This document shows, piece by piece, positions 12,301 to 25,499 of a stretch of DNA of 64,000 nucleotides. A program made the position numbers and the translations under genes. The notes beneath the pieces are model-generated. The model had not been told where the DNA came from and did no database searches. It worked only from the letters and a program-made list of their open reading frames with translations. Source of the DNA: Lasioglossum baleicum. Its lineage: Eukaryota > Arthropoda > Insecta > Hymenoptera > Halictidae. The stretch is taken from NCBI RefSeq assembly GCF_051020765.1, contig NC_134941.1:9982001-10046000 (forward strand), in the 5' to 3' direction. Numbering within the stretch: the first letter of the stretch is position 1; every line of letters starts with the position of its first letter.

Positions 12301-12967
12301 AAACTGACTGACTTTTGTGCCATGTGCAGTGTACAACAAACACTCGCAACAGTCATCAGAGCTCCGTATTACAGCGATAGGAATTGAACAATGATTTGTG
12401 GATACTGAATGAAGCGGTCTCAATAGAGCTAAAGTGTGTGTACAGGCCCATAAACAATATTCCCCGGCAATGATCGATCAGCGGATAGCGGCGCTCACGT
12501 TTCTGCAAAGCGCCTTGTAGAAAGTTAGTGTCCTGCCACAGAGGCGGTCTCAGCTACGAAATTACAGTATCATTAACTATGGTATTCCACAGTCTCCTTC
12601 GAAACACATGTTCGTGACCACGGTATCTACCCGCATGGTGAATTATTCAGAGCAGGGATATCTCCGTTCAATTCCGCTACATTATATAAGTTCTGAATCG
12701 CATGCTGACACTTATTCAATCTTATCAAACTTATTAGACGTGCATCCCACAGATTGTCTACATACTTCGTACGCACAAAAACTTATACTTCCCGAGATCC
12801 TGGACAATTTTCGAAGAATTCTCAATCGTTAGTGTTGCCAGCTCGCGTGCCCCGGCAGAGCAATTTGTGTTTCGTTAAATTGTACGGTCTGACATTGAAC
12901 GGAAAAAGCAAATGGCAGTAGCAAGCAATCGGCGTGATTACATACGTTGGCTTATTTTTCTGTGCAG
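6367..12967. other. Non-coding region upstream of the transporter start exon
   Basis: No conserved coding exon was found in these 6.6 kb. A GC-richer patch at about 7580-8160 ends in a strong consensus donor (CTGAAG|GTGAGT at 8011/8012) and could be a 5' untranslated exon of the downstream + strand transporter, but no acceptor or promoter proves it. Several 60-110-codon open frames (for example near 7573-7833 and 8600-8941) overlap on both strands and look accidental. Confidence 0.4.
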
Positions 12968-13151
12968 AGCGTAAAATGGTGACCAAGTGCTACAGCTTCG
13001 TTCTGAGCTGACGAGGTGACCGTTTCGAGGTGAGGTCGGAATTGACTAACACATCCGGCGGAAGAAGAGGAAGCAACGGTTGAAACACCCACGAATTGAG
13101 ACTGTTGCGGCACGACCAATAGGAAGGAAACATGGATCCCTACTCGTTGAG
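12968..13151 (+). other. Probable leader and start exon of the transporter, with a uORF
   Basis: A pyrimidine-rich acceptor (TTATTTTTCTGTGCAG) ends at 12967 and a donor (TTGAG|GTCAGT) follows 13151. The exon carries ATG at 13132 in good context (AAACATGG), encoding MDPYSL plus two bases of the next codon. This phase is exactly what the first conserved transporter exon at 22268 needs, giving MDPYSLSVEREASKN. A second ATG, also with A at -3 and G at +4, opens an 11-codon uORF at 12976-13011 (MVTKCYSFVLS) that terminates 120 bases before the main start. A uORF with strong context would be expected to lower main-frame translation. The link to the downstream gene rests on phase and signals only, and a different start exon remains possible. 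Confidence 0.5.
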
Positions 13152-16100
13152 GTCAGTAGTCACCAGCCTGAGAAAATCATTCAAATTTACAAACAGAATA
13201 TTTTTGATAATTCCTAGATGTTTAATAAGCACTACAATTTTTCCGTGTGTTTTATAATTTTTTTCGAAATCCTCCAATTTTGTCGGTAAGTTTTATAATC
13301 TTTTCATGAATTCTCTCTCTAGGATTTTTTCAAATCTTCTAACTATTTCACGTCGCAAATACAAAGTGTAGAGAATACTTATAACGTCCTCAATTAATGC
13401 ACCTGTAATTAAATCTGCATTGAAAAATAGCTTCAGATCCTCTAAATCGATCTACGAAATTTTCGTGTACACAAATATCCTCGGCCCAATAACATCAGCT
13501 GGCCCACAGCTGCGAGAATCTGGTTTCTGGACCGGTAGTTTAATCTAGAAAGAAATGTTCGAATCACTATAGCTGCTGGTCTCAGGTATACAGCATCGAG
13601 GGCCTGCATAGGCTTTCCGAAGACGGTTCTCAAAGATTTTTTCCCTTTTCATTGTCCTTCACGTTGCCTGTAGGCCATCGAATGATCGAGGCCGTCGAAA
13701 GATCTCATCGTAACCTCGATCGTCCTACCTTCATCATCTCCGAATGCACATTGTGACCTTTTCTGTGCCAGGGTGCACCATTGTCCCGACGCGGCGTTTG
13801 TCACGCTAGAGACACCGGCAATAACCGTATTCAACTAGAAAAATTCACTCCTTTGCTTTCGGCTGGGAACGTCGCTTGGGGTGCATTCAATTCGTCTAAC
13901 GATCTTTAACAGCGTTTTCGTTGAACCGCCATAGGCTTAATCGAAGTTAAGTATGGTTCCATGGAGTACACCAACTGGCCCTGGACAAAAAAATTTCATA
14001 ACGAACACTCTGAATGCCATTAAAAGGTTAAACGAATTGGATAAAAGAATCGGGTGAAAGAATGGGGTACAACAATTTTAATTTAAAAGATTCGATAAAA
14101 GCATTGGATTAGAAGAATTCCAGTTAAGAGAATCAGAGATGAAAGAATTTTCTTTCCCTCACAGATGTTCAAATGCCAAAAATTATCCAGTCGACAAACT
14201 TCGAGTTTTATGTCGAGTTAGCATGGTTAGAACACTAAGAAAACAAGCATTAATTATCAGCGTAATTCGATTAACGACATGCCAACGAGAAAGTTTCAAT
14301 AAAAGGGAAAACTGGTAGCTAATCGATAGCGCCAGTCCATTCGTCAAGCAAGCGAAACGCTCGGTCGGAGCGCTGTGTCAGCTAGACGACTAATCGTTTT
14401 AATTACGTGTTCATTATCGAGCTGTAATTCTAGCCAACCGATCGCGGTATTGTCAAGTGAGAAGCGGTTCTCAAAACTATCGGCATTCGGAACCGGCTGA
14501 TCGATCGACTCACGTTTCATAACAGCCCCGGGGCCGATCGAGGATTCTGATGATGATGACACTTGATTATTGTGATTCCTTCGCTGTCCTCGAACGAATT
14601 TTCGAGTTTTCGAAAGTGTCCTTCGCGTGTGACACTCCTTGCTGGTGAATGTCGCGATCGGAATGGTCTATTCGATTTACCTGTCTCTCTACAATATTAA
14701 CACCAAAAATACCAATATTTCATAACAATTTTTATCATAGTATGTGTTTCAATAAAGATGATAACACACTACTGTGCTGTTCAGCTTTACTCGTAGTCAT
14801 CATTCGTCGGCAGACATTGGAGCATCGTCATATTTCATCGCGTTGATACACACTCCGTTAGTGAGAGCGTTTGGCAAACTTGCTGAGGAGCTTGAGCGTT
14901 GATAGCCGCACCGGTCACCGGAAACTGGCACTATTAATTTCCCTAGAAACAATTCTCATAAAATTGGTGGCATTGAATACCAATTTATACCAATTAAATC
15001 AGGAACAAGTCAATTTGACCTGTCTGGTAATTCTAGTGTTAAAGACGATTAACATCGGAGCGAAACGAATTTTCTGGGGAACTGAGAACGATGATTTGAA
15101 GAAATAAGGAATTGTCACGGCTCGGACAATGAACGGGCGTACTCAATTTAATATTAGCCGTGCCCATTTCGTGGTCCCGTGTTTACGAGGGGCCGAAACA
15201 TTGACCACCAGCAGTCCATTCTGGAAATTAAAGTTTCACTCGGTCACACGTCTTCATACGCGGCTCCGTTCGTTTACTTGGACACGTGTTACCCGAACGA
15301 CGCAATAATGATGACCCGTGCTCGCGAACGCAAGGTTCCACCGGGTTAACGATTAAAAGTCAGCCACAGATAGCCCTCGTGTCCGATGCAAATTGCTTCG
15401 CTAATGGAAGAAACCGAAGCCACTCCAACTCCTTTTTCGATTAAAACTAATTTTTCAAAGCAGCTCGAATCGCTTCCTCCAGTCTTTTTATGCAAATCAT
15501 TCTGTCTCGTTATAGTTGCTCTATCTCTGTTTTCATATTCTCGGCGATATAAACAGTGACGTCAACTTTTTACGACAGATTCGGTTGACTTTTTCCTGCT
15601 GTCGATACCAACGTCTGACATCAGCTAGCGTTTCTTGTTCAAAGTAGCACGTGACAGCGAGTTTCGAACGCTGGAGATTCTTCGAGTGGTCTGTGAAAAT
15701 TTCGCTTCGAGATTCAGGCTGCAGGACCTGGAATTTTTTAAAAAATTTTCGAACCACTTTCATTGTTCTAAGACGCACTTAAAATCCTCGTTATTGTACA
15801 TTCAGGTAAAAATTGCAAAAATTAGAGATTTTTTATCGAAAATTTCTGATAACATTGCTAAAACTACTATGCTTTTGAATACCGGTAAAAATTCTCTTCT
15901 GTATTTCTTATTTTCACGAAACACTATGAGGGATCATATAACCGACCTAGATTGCACTCTTCCCTCTGCAATATAGCAAATACATGTACACCAGTAGGTG
16001 TTCCACTTCCCGAACCGTTAAAAATCTCAGTGAATGGGTGAGTCACCATAAAGCGTCACTTGATAAAAATAATCGCAGACAAAATCACACATACCGAAAT

Positions 16101-19100
16101 TCCACAGCTGACAGATTATTCTGCTTCCTATTGACTTGATACAAGATCGAGGTCACCTTCCACTTGCTATTCTGGCGATTTCGAGTAGGCACGTGTTGTT
16201 GGTTAGGCGACTATTTCGCTTTCGTAAGTGCTCAGTATTCTGGTAGAGATTTTATTGTGCCAGAGTAACAAAATGCAGTAAATGTTATGGGCATAAGCCT
16301 CATTCCTAATGTATTCACTGATCTTTGACAGGAGGTTACAAAATTGTTAAAAAATAAATTTGCCTTTAACAGAGCAGAAGTTTGTATTGCATATGTATAA
16401 AAATGTACATTGACAGATGCCACGAATAGAGCCATCGCTTTGCTTATCTGAGATAAAGAAATCCAGTCGATTATTGTTCAGTATGCCTCTGACTATGACC
16501 GGTACCAAAAAGGAAAAAAATTGAAAATAAAAGAATTATGAAAAAAATCTTTTTTCTTTTTAAAAGTGTGAAAATATATGTATAACGTTTAAATATATTT
16601 TTTCGTATGACTGTGGTACTGACAATAGCCACACATGATCGATCGGACAATTTTTAAGATATCGTGGCAATTATTTAACAAAACGCGTCCAAAAAATACA
16701 TTCTTGCTGTTGTCAGCTTTTTCTGCGTTATTTTCAGGAATACGATTATAAAATTTAGAGTGACCGTACTTCCTGTTACGTTAGAATACGCGCTAAAATT
16801 TGACCCACGTGTTAGGCGAGTCGATGACGAATCGATACTGGTGACGCCAAAAAACCCTCACGATAAAACGATTCTTCGACGATAAAGATCGTGTATGCCG
16901 AAAATCGATCGTCTCGAGTGTTTCCCACGGACGAGGTGTGAAAATCGTATTTACCTACTCGAGATCACGTACAAAAACGTCACCCGAAAGGCAATGCTGC
17001 CACTACTAGCAGCACGTGTCTCTCTAACGATGCTATTCTTAGATAATACTGAAATATGATTGAGAAAGCGTCGACGTGTTAAAAATTAGTATACGTATAC
17101 ATATGTAGAGTGATCCGCGTGACGATCATTCAGTAAAGATCGCGTGGGAATTGTCGCGGTGACGACAACTCACTCGCATTAATGATAAAGACGGGTCCGA
17201 GGTTCGCGAAACGTTACTGCCTTAGTTAGCCGAGATTAGATAGTGCTTGCATCTCCTTCGTGCACATGCTCGACTCACCCTGCAATGCCCTGCATTTACG
17301 CAAAGTACGTATCCTTATCGCTATCCTGCAGCTCATCCTTGACACTCACCTGATTCTTCTCTCGTTCGTTCACATGGAGACCGCACTTTACTGGATTAAT
17401 CATTTCTGTGACATCATTTTTGGGCTCGGTGTGAGATTGTGCATTCCTCGGTGCGTCCAATGGGGTTTCACCTGTAAAGATATCAGTGTTAGAATATTGA
17501 ATAAAAACATATGAGTGAAAATGGAATAAGTTGAAGTGCTGAAACGTCAAAGGACATGCAAGGAAAATATTAAAAATTTTCGGATCAGTAAAAGTGATGA
17601 ATAGACTGCGGATCTTTATGCAAAATAAAAAATGTTTGCATTGATTGCAAGACACAGTAGCCAAATAAAAATTTCATTCTTCTTTTGACGATCTTGTTAA
17701 TGTGAAACTAATACACTGGTGGCCTTAAATCTTTTTAATACCTCCACTGTTTTAAATTGTACGTGCCCATTTTTGTCATAAATGCATAAAATCAGAAGTC
17801 TAGTGATGGAATATCAAAGTACAGTTAGAATATGAAAAATATCTGGACAAATAAAAGTGAAATATTGAGAGTATAAAAACTTTAAAATAATTTAGGTATC
17901 CTGCGACTCGTTTTTTCCACGCACCTTATTCTTTTCTTATTAGTTTACTTGGTTATTGTAGAGGATAATGTAAAAATACAAAAATAAATGGAATTACCAA
18001 AACATTCAAATAGTCCGTTTGTTTCCTGGCATTTCGGTTCAGAGGTTGGCCAAGTGTTGAAATCAGGAATGATAGTTAAAAATAGTGCAGTAACGTGTCG
18101 GTTTTATCGTATAGCCAAAATTCTGCATCCAATTCAACACGCATCGAGCAGAAGGCAGTGTAACTATCTTCATTTCACATTCACTATGTATGCATAAAAT
18201 TCGCAACACAGTCATAACTATAAACGCGACAGAGGGAATACTATAGGAGGAAAAACTGTAGTCGTTTTTGTCATTAGTTGGGTTTAAAACGTGAGCACGA
18301 GGAAATAAAGCCTGGTCTTGACAAATTATTATTAGACCGACAATCAGAGACGCTGTTGGTCGTTCAAGGAGAGCTCGTTTGTCGAATACGTTTGCTCGTT
18401 TCGCATCGACACTTAATGTGTCGGCCGTAGTGCATAGAAATAGTGGGTTAAACTCGCTGCAACCATTATCACGTGGTGCATAACAAACCTCTTCTTAGCG
18501 TGCTTATTATCGCGATGGAATTTTTGATTGCGCTGACTTCTTTGTGTTCAATCAAACAGTTGTGTTTTGACGGATGTGTTTAGCACAGCAGCGACTTGCG
18601 TTACGTAGACATAATTCGAGACGAATTAGAGAAGTCGCAGACGGAGTAATATTCCCAATGAGTTTGCGAAAAGATCGTTTTTATCCCTATCTAATTAAAT
18701 CAACAAATATTCGTCTGAAGCTTGCACGCACGCAGGTTCGCTGCCCTAAATCAGCCGTTAATGTAAATACAGGTAGAAAAACATTTACACGACGATAAAA
18801 TCTGGATTACGTAACCAAACGCGACCATTACTCCAGAAATTTAACTAACTCTGACTCAACATTGCGAGAGCAAATATTATTAATTTGTGCACACTGCGAG
18901 TGACACCAGAAGCAAAATAATTGACAGAAGCGTTTACTGGCCGAAATAATCTATTTGCTAAATATAATTATTGTATGAATTTTTTTCTCAAAAAATTGAA
19001 ATTGGCGGTTTCGTTTGAGCAGCAATGTGCAGTTTATAGTGCAGAATAATAACACCAAGGATTCCTTGCTATTTGAGGCGACTGCAACTAGGTTACCAGC

Positions 19101-22100
19101 AGCAACGATCATTGCAACAAGGTGTAGCTCGCTTTCTACTTCTGGTTTGTTGAAAAGTGGATAATCAATTTAGCAATTCCGCGTCGGCGAGATCGAAAGC
19201 ACTTCTGCGATAGGATTGGCCGGCAAGTGATCATGACACCGTGTCTACACAGTGACGAGTGACGGGATCGTGGACAAAGATGCTTTCGAAACGGTCTTCG
19301 TCAAGACAGATCGATAGAAAAGGATCGTGGTGGTCCAGAGAAGTGAATATACTGGGTGTCAACAACTGTCTCGCCGTCGAACTTCTTTTTCCGTTTCGTG
19401 CCAACACGTGGTCCTCTGTCTGCAATGTAAATCGAAATGATCAGATTCGACAAGTAAAAAGTGGAAAAATATTATTAAACCGTGAACGTTTACCAAACAA
19501 CATCTTGCTGTTTTTTTATATTTTATTTTATCTTTGATATTATTATTGAAAGACAAAAGAAAAGCATTCGATAAAAACTACGAGGATATGCATATCTACT
19601 GAAGCATATCTACCGAGCGACAAATGAGTAAAAATAGAAACGCTCTAAAGAAGCCGTAGATTCCAGCAAATGTAAAAAAATATAAGCTGACAGTCGCACA
19701 CAAGAAAAATTGAATCGCGTGCCTCAAGGACTAAATAAAAATATTGTATCGTTGTTAGCACATTGTAAATTGATATCGACGTCCGTCAGGCAGAAAAAAG
19801 GCCAACGTTTTTCCGTCAACGTCGCTAATTACTTAACAAGGCTCGTCGATCCGTAACAATCCATTTCTTCTCTTAAGAAAATTACGTAATGGTCTCGTGC
19901 ACTCTAAAAAATTGATCGAGTGGCAGTAAACGAGTTAACTTGAATTAGCAGGAACGACCGTGCTCGTATTCGGAATTATGCAACGCTGTTTCATTCGTTG
20001 CTTGGATGGTCAACAGAAATCATCGGATCGACGCTTGTTAATTGTCCGAGCAGCTAATTCCGACGAGTTAAGGCCGGTCGTCTTAGGCGAGAAACACTTT
20101 CCGGTTTGTAATTAAGCTCGCCGAGGAGAAGCATACGGGTGTCGTTGTCCTTTCTTCGAAACGCGTCGTCGGATGAGTGATTAAAATTATCACTCGAGCA
20201 TGGATTCGATCTCCGAGTCGCTTGCCATTGTTACGTTCATTCACAGATTAGCTGCGACACGCGTGTCTCGTATGGCTGTGAGGATACTGCATCGACTGCG
20301 TGAATTTTAATGGCTTTTGTTATCTGAAATTACAAGCTGCATCTTTTCCTGCCACGAATTAGAGAGGTTCTCTAACATAATCAATGATACATCAACTTGT
20401 CTTTGTTAGTTAGATCCGCAGTCTAAACATAATTATTGAGAAAACAGCTTGTTTCTGCTGACAACATGAAAATTCATTTCTAGTACATACATGAAACATC
20501 ATGTCCACTGTCCTCTGTAAACACCCTTCCAGGCTCCAACAGTGTTTCTGCAGAAAGGGAATACAACATTGAGCATGCAATGTGAAATTAGCTAAATTGT
20601 TCAGTACATAAAAATTTCTTGAGAAAGTTTATACGATCAAAGCAAGTTCTCATTATATAAGAATCTAGGGGATAGAAGATCCTCCATCATGGTTCTCCTG
20701 GATTACATAAGAACAGCAATTTACTCCGGAGAATATTGATTTGCTGTAACATGCTCGGGTCCTGAATGAATCTCGTATCTGATGGTACGGAGTTCCCCTT
20801 TTGGAGCTACGATACAACTGGGAAAAATATATGAGGATGTTGTGATAGCATAAAAAGCAAATTCAGTGGGACCAGATTCGCATTAGCATAGTTTATCTGA
20901 ATGTTCCGAGAGACTTCATATCGACGATGGAATAAAGTTGAAAGTTCGTGGAACTCGTTAAACCCTCTTTATCTGAGCGTGTTATTATCACGGCTCATTA
21001 AGTCTGTCTACATCGTTGGATAGTTGTTCTGGATGGGGGGGATTTGAGTTTCGCGGTCATCGATCGATTTAAAGTTGCATCAACTTGTCGCAATAAATCG
21101 CCCAGCTGCCATAAATCTACTCGCAATTAACAGCGACAGACGTAAACACCACGCGTGCTCGACCAACTGGCTCGATCGTATGTGATGTCACCGTTACGAA
21201 AGCCGGCTACCATAGCGTTATAGGTCTGTCGTCAAGAGGCGCGAATCGGCCCATCTCGATAATATAATCGACAACGGGGAACGTGATATCATTGTTCTCG
21301 CACGCAACAATGTCCCGTGAGACCACGTGAGACTCTCACGGCGACCTTGAGCAGTGATGTCGTAGAAAAATTTATACATATGCATGCTTAACGAGAAAAA
21401 TGATAAATCATCGCGCCGACACGGTCTTCCCGACTGGCCATTCGTGATTGGAATTTCTATTGTGTTTTTTACAGAGGTCACTCTAATTTTCGCTCAGTCA
21501 GCACTAAAAATGCTTTACAGAATTTACGCCACTGTTTTTAGTACACATTTTCAATAAGAGTTGTTTGCGCAATTGCATAAAATCCGCTACTTAGTTAGGG
21601 GCAAAGTCGTCCATTTTTAAAAAATTTATTGTTGTACAACAGTACCCTTCTTTTTATGGATCAATGTCATTTTTTGAGATTTCTTCCATAATAGCATTCA
21701 CGAGTATACTTTTGTGACAAGCTCGTGCACGCTATGATAAAAATGTTCGTTGGCTCGTTAGTTAACATAGTGCTTCTTCCCTCATTTTTTATCAGTTACG
21801 TGAGTTACTAGGAAACTGGCAGGGGAAATCTTCAACATGTTTGACGACTTTATAGCCCGAGGTGATACTCAGAGTGCAGAACACACAAACGTGTACATAC
21901 AACGTTAATAAAATGACGCATCTTAGTCGGTCAGAAATGGTTCACGGGATATTTGGTATGTATGTGGATATATGTATACATCGACTGAATTAATTAGAAC
22001 TCAGTAAGTTGCTCGTCTCGGTAACTAGAGGTGTACAAAATTACTGGGATGTCCATGGGTCCGGAAAGTGAAATCGTAATCAAATCGCCGCTGTCTAGGT

Positions 22101-24949
22101 TCCTCATTTTTTAATTTCTTGGTTTTTCATTCCTCAAAGATCTCTTCACTTCCCCATGCATAGAACTACACATGAAAATAACCTGAAGAACAGTCCAACG
22201 AAAGCCTAGCTGTTCCCAGCGACGATTCCTGACGGTTCAACGTGCAGATATCAATTTTCTGTTACAGTGTCGAGCGCGAGGCGTCGAAAAACATCGAGGA
22301 GAATGAGCGAGAGTGCTTCAAGGATGCGATTGTGTCGAGCAGGAGTCTCAACAAGGGCTTCGTCGAGACGACCCGGCTCAGGAACGCGATACCGGAGGTA
22401 TGCAGGCCTTGTCGATTCGTACAAACAGTCTGGTGATCGACTTCAGGGTCAGTTTCTAATCGAATCTCTGCCTAGATCGCGGCCTGCATCATCGCCGCGT
22501 CTTTCCACATATCCGTCGGCCTGTGCATGGCCTACTCCGCCATTCTGATTCCGCACCTGGAGGCCGAGGACGCGGAACTGCACGCCACTCAAGAGCAAAC
22601 TTCCTGGATAGGTAAGTGGCTCCCAATGTCTAGATCCGCGAGAAGCCGTGAATTGATTCAAAGTCTAGGCGAGGACGCAGCCTCTAGCACAATGAAGCGA
22701 TCATCATCCCGTTTCCCTCGACCGCTTAATCATTTCACCGCGATTCCACGGTGGGAGGAGGCAGACACAATGTAACAGTTAGATAACACCGGATCTATCG
22801 AGTATGTTAATTCACCGGCTAGTCCGAGATAAGACTGTTTCCCTCTCGCGCCTTTCATGACTCCGGGCAATACGTCATCTCCAGATGCACGATAGCGTCG
22901 CGATAGGAATCCAGAGTGTGTCAAGTCTGCCTCTTATTAAGCAACATAGAAAGTTAGGACGGAACCAATTATAGAACAATGACCAAAATAAACTTCTTCG
23001 TTTACAAAGCATTGCATAATTCACAAAGTGGGCGATTGACCTGCCCCCTGCCAAAAATTGCGAACCCACGGCGAACTAACGCCGTAGAACGCAACGGTAG
23101 CAGTAACTGCAACTTTATTAGATTGCAATGTCCCATTAATCATGTCAAAAACGCATTCACGTTGAATGAAGCAAGAAACCGGACAATTTCAACCGGTAGT
23201 TCTAGCGCAAAGCCTATTTGTCTCGGAACGAGTTCTATGATCTAACAGTGGTTCTCCGGTGAATGTTGCAGCCAGCGTGGTGGTGGTGTGCGCGCCTATC
23301 GGTGCCTTGATGGGTGGTTTCCTCATGGAGATCTTCGGAAGACTGAGAACCCTTCAAATAGGTTCTATCCCCTGTATCGCGGGTTGGATCCTCATCGCCC
23401 TTTCAACCAACTTTCCTATGCTTCTGTGCGGCCGCCTGTTGTCCGGTTTGGCTACCGCGCTGGCGACTTCACCAGCCATTGTCTACATCACCGAGGTCGC
23501 GCGACCGGAGCTTAGGGGATCGATGATATCGTTCGGCCCGACTCTGGCCTCCTTCGGCATGGTCCTCTCGTACTTGAAGGGCGCCTACATTCACTGGCGA
23601 GTGGTAGCCTGGATCAGCATCATCTACGCTATCATACCTATCATTCTGGTCCAGCTGTTCGTTCCCGAGTCGCCGGTGTGGCTCGTCTCGAAAGGGAAAT
23701 ATACTGAAGCGAAGGCATCGCTGGATCGGTAAGGATCTTGCTACCTTAACCCTCATCGGATTTTGAATCCTGTTGTCATTTTCCCGTAGGCTGTACAGGT
23801 ACGAGATCAAACAGGGTCAGAAGGATGCGTCGCAGGCACAATACACGACCATAATGAAGGAGAACGAGATCAAGATGAGCGAGCAGAGGAATAGCAAGCA
23901 CGGTAGCACGTTGCACAAGTTACGAGGATTCCTGAAACCCACCGGCTGGAAGCCGATGATCATCCTCTTCCTACTGTTTTCCTTCCAACAGTTCTCCGGT
24001 ATCTACATCACCCTCTTCTATGCCGTTACGTTTTTCCAGGTAAGCAGCATGATTGACAACGTCGCGTCGGCATCCTCTCAACCGGATGCCTGTCTCACGA
24101 CGATTACTCCAATTTCAGGAAGTCGGCTCAGGCGTGGACCCGTATCTTGCTTCGATTCTAGTCGGTGTAACTCGGTTCTTGTGCTCCATGGTGAACACTT
24201 GGCTTCTCAGACGGTACAAGAGGCGAGCGCTGTGTATCATCTCATCTTTAGGGATGACTGTGTGCATGGGCGTTTCCGGTTATTTCACTCTGCTGATTAA
24301 AGAAGGCGATCGGTCTGGCTATTGGGTATATATTTAACATGGTTCATTGATTACAAGCGGAATCGTTGATATTAGGAATATCACCGCAACACGTGGTTCT
24401 TTTTGTAGGTACCTGTTCTTTGTCTGCTGCTTTATGTCTGCACCTCAATGGTGGGCATGCTGACCATACCCTGGACCATGACCGCAGAATTATTCCCCAC
24501 GGAGATTCGAGGAATCGCTCACTCTATCAGCTACTCGATAGCCAATTTGCTGTTGTTCGCCGCTCTCCAGAGCTACAGGAGCTTACAGGCCTTCCTGGGT
24601 GGTACGTAACCTTGAAATCTCTTATTAACTTAGACCAGCAGCAGATCGATTCAGTCAGGGTATCGAACTCATGAGAAATTTCTGTTCCAAAGGGTCCTAT
24701 GCGGTGCAGTGGTTCTTCGCGGGCGTGTCGATCGGAGCGGCGGTGTTCGTCTGGATCCTTCTACCGGAGACTCACGGCAAGAAGCTCTCCGAGATCGAGG
24801 AGTACTTCCAGAACCACTTCGTGGCGATCGGAGCGGAGGCCAAACTGAAGAAGGCGAAGCAAAATCGAAGACGCGAGAAGAAATACGGGAAATCGGCGGT
24901 CACGGAGCCGCTGAACCCCGCGAAACCGAGACCCGCGCAGAACGTGTAA
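13132..24949 (+). CDS. Facilitated trehalose transporter Tret1-like (MFS sugar transporter), 8 coding exons
   Basis: Coding exons: 13132-13151 (probable), 22268-22397, 22476-22611, 23272-23728, 23790-24039, 24119-24325, 24409-24601, 24693-24949; all junctions are GT-AG and in phase, giving 549 aa. This is a major facilitator sugar porter with about 12 membrane segments. Family motifs appear in order: GGFLMEIFGRLR after TM2; RLLSGLATALATSPAIVYIT followed by EVARPELRG; PESPVWL before the central loop; QQFSGIYITLFYAVTFF in TM7; LLRRYKRRAL; PWTMTAELFPTEIRG; PETHGKKLSEIEEYF closing TM12. Insect Tret1 proteins move trehalose, the haemolymph sugar, across the plasma membrane by facilitated diffusion, and usually have roughly 450-550 aa. 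The C-terminal tail is strongly basic (KKAKQNRRREKKYG). Substrate is inferred from family resemblance; another sugar is possible. The first exon is less certain than the rest. Confidence 0.88.
15026..15042. repeat. Solo right end of a TTAACACTAG-type MITE
   Basis: GGTAATTCTAGTGTTAA matches the terminal form of TTAA-ended elements such as the one at 5001-5216. No partner left end was found within several hundred bases, so it is a broken copy or chance resemblance. Confidence 0.35.
17602..17652 (+). repeat. Dispersed CTGCGGAT motif, copy B
   Basis: TAGACTGCGGATCTTTATGC is followed by AAAATAAAAAATGTTTGCAT and TGATTGCAAG. The first 25 bases are identical to copy A at 4004-4053 (read on the opposite strand) and the last 20 differ at only two or three positions. 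Confidence 0.6.
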
Positions 24950-25482
24950 ATGAAAGGTGTTGAATCGCACGGGCTGGGACCGCGATGAGCAATTCCTGTA
25001 ACCATGATTAGTAGCCGTAAGTAACAACGTTCGTTCGACACATGACACAGGGATGACGTTCTTTAGCTAGTCTCTGGAAAACTATAAGAGTTTAATGAGC
25101 AACGCGCGCACCGACCACCTTTTGGTATCATTAAATAACGTCGTCGATGGTAGTGTACGGAGTCGTGGAGTAGTGTTCGGGGAACGTGTTTCACAAAAAA
25201 AAGCTGCTTAGTTACGTACTTAAGCTTTTCGCTTGCGCTTTAGTGTTGTAGAAGACAGCCACGATAAAGGAAACGGGCTTTATGGCTGAGCGTTGATCGT
25301 CTCCGTGGGTTACGCAAGAATCTTTGAGGATCGTATACACGTGTAGCGAGTATCGTGTGGGCATGATGCAATCGCGTTGGTGTACTAGCGGGTTTACTGC
25401 ACCTATTCGTGTCGCTCTCCGTGATATCGCGAAACCGGCTGGAGACGATCAACGTTGCCGAGTGACGGATTTTGTTCTACCA

Positions 25483-25488
25483 AATAAA
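25483..25488 (+). terminator. Candidate poly(A) signal for the transporter
   Basis: AATAAA lies 534 bases after the transporter stop codon, the first canonical hexamer on this strand that I noted downstream. Later AATAAA sites (near 26755 and 27985) could extend the 3' UTR. Confidence 0.35.
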
Positions 25489-25499
25489 GAGAAAGAACG

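Larger units (their letters stand above)
13152..22267 (+). other. Large first intron of the transporter model
   Basis: This 9.1-kb stretch holds no conserved exon that I could recognise. It includes a good copy of the dispersed CTGCGGAT motif (17602-17652), a solo TTAA-type MITE end (15026-15042) and otherwise unique AT-rich sequence. Alternative 5' exons of the transporter may lie here unseen. Confidence 0.4.
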
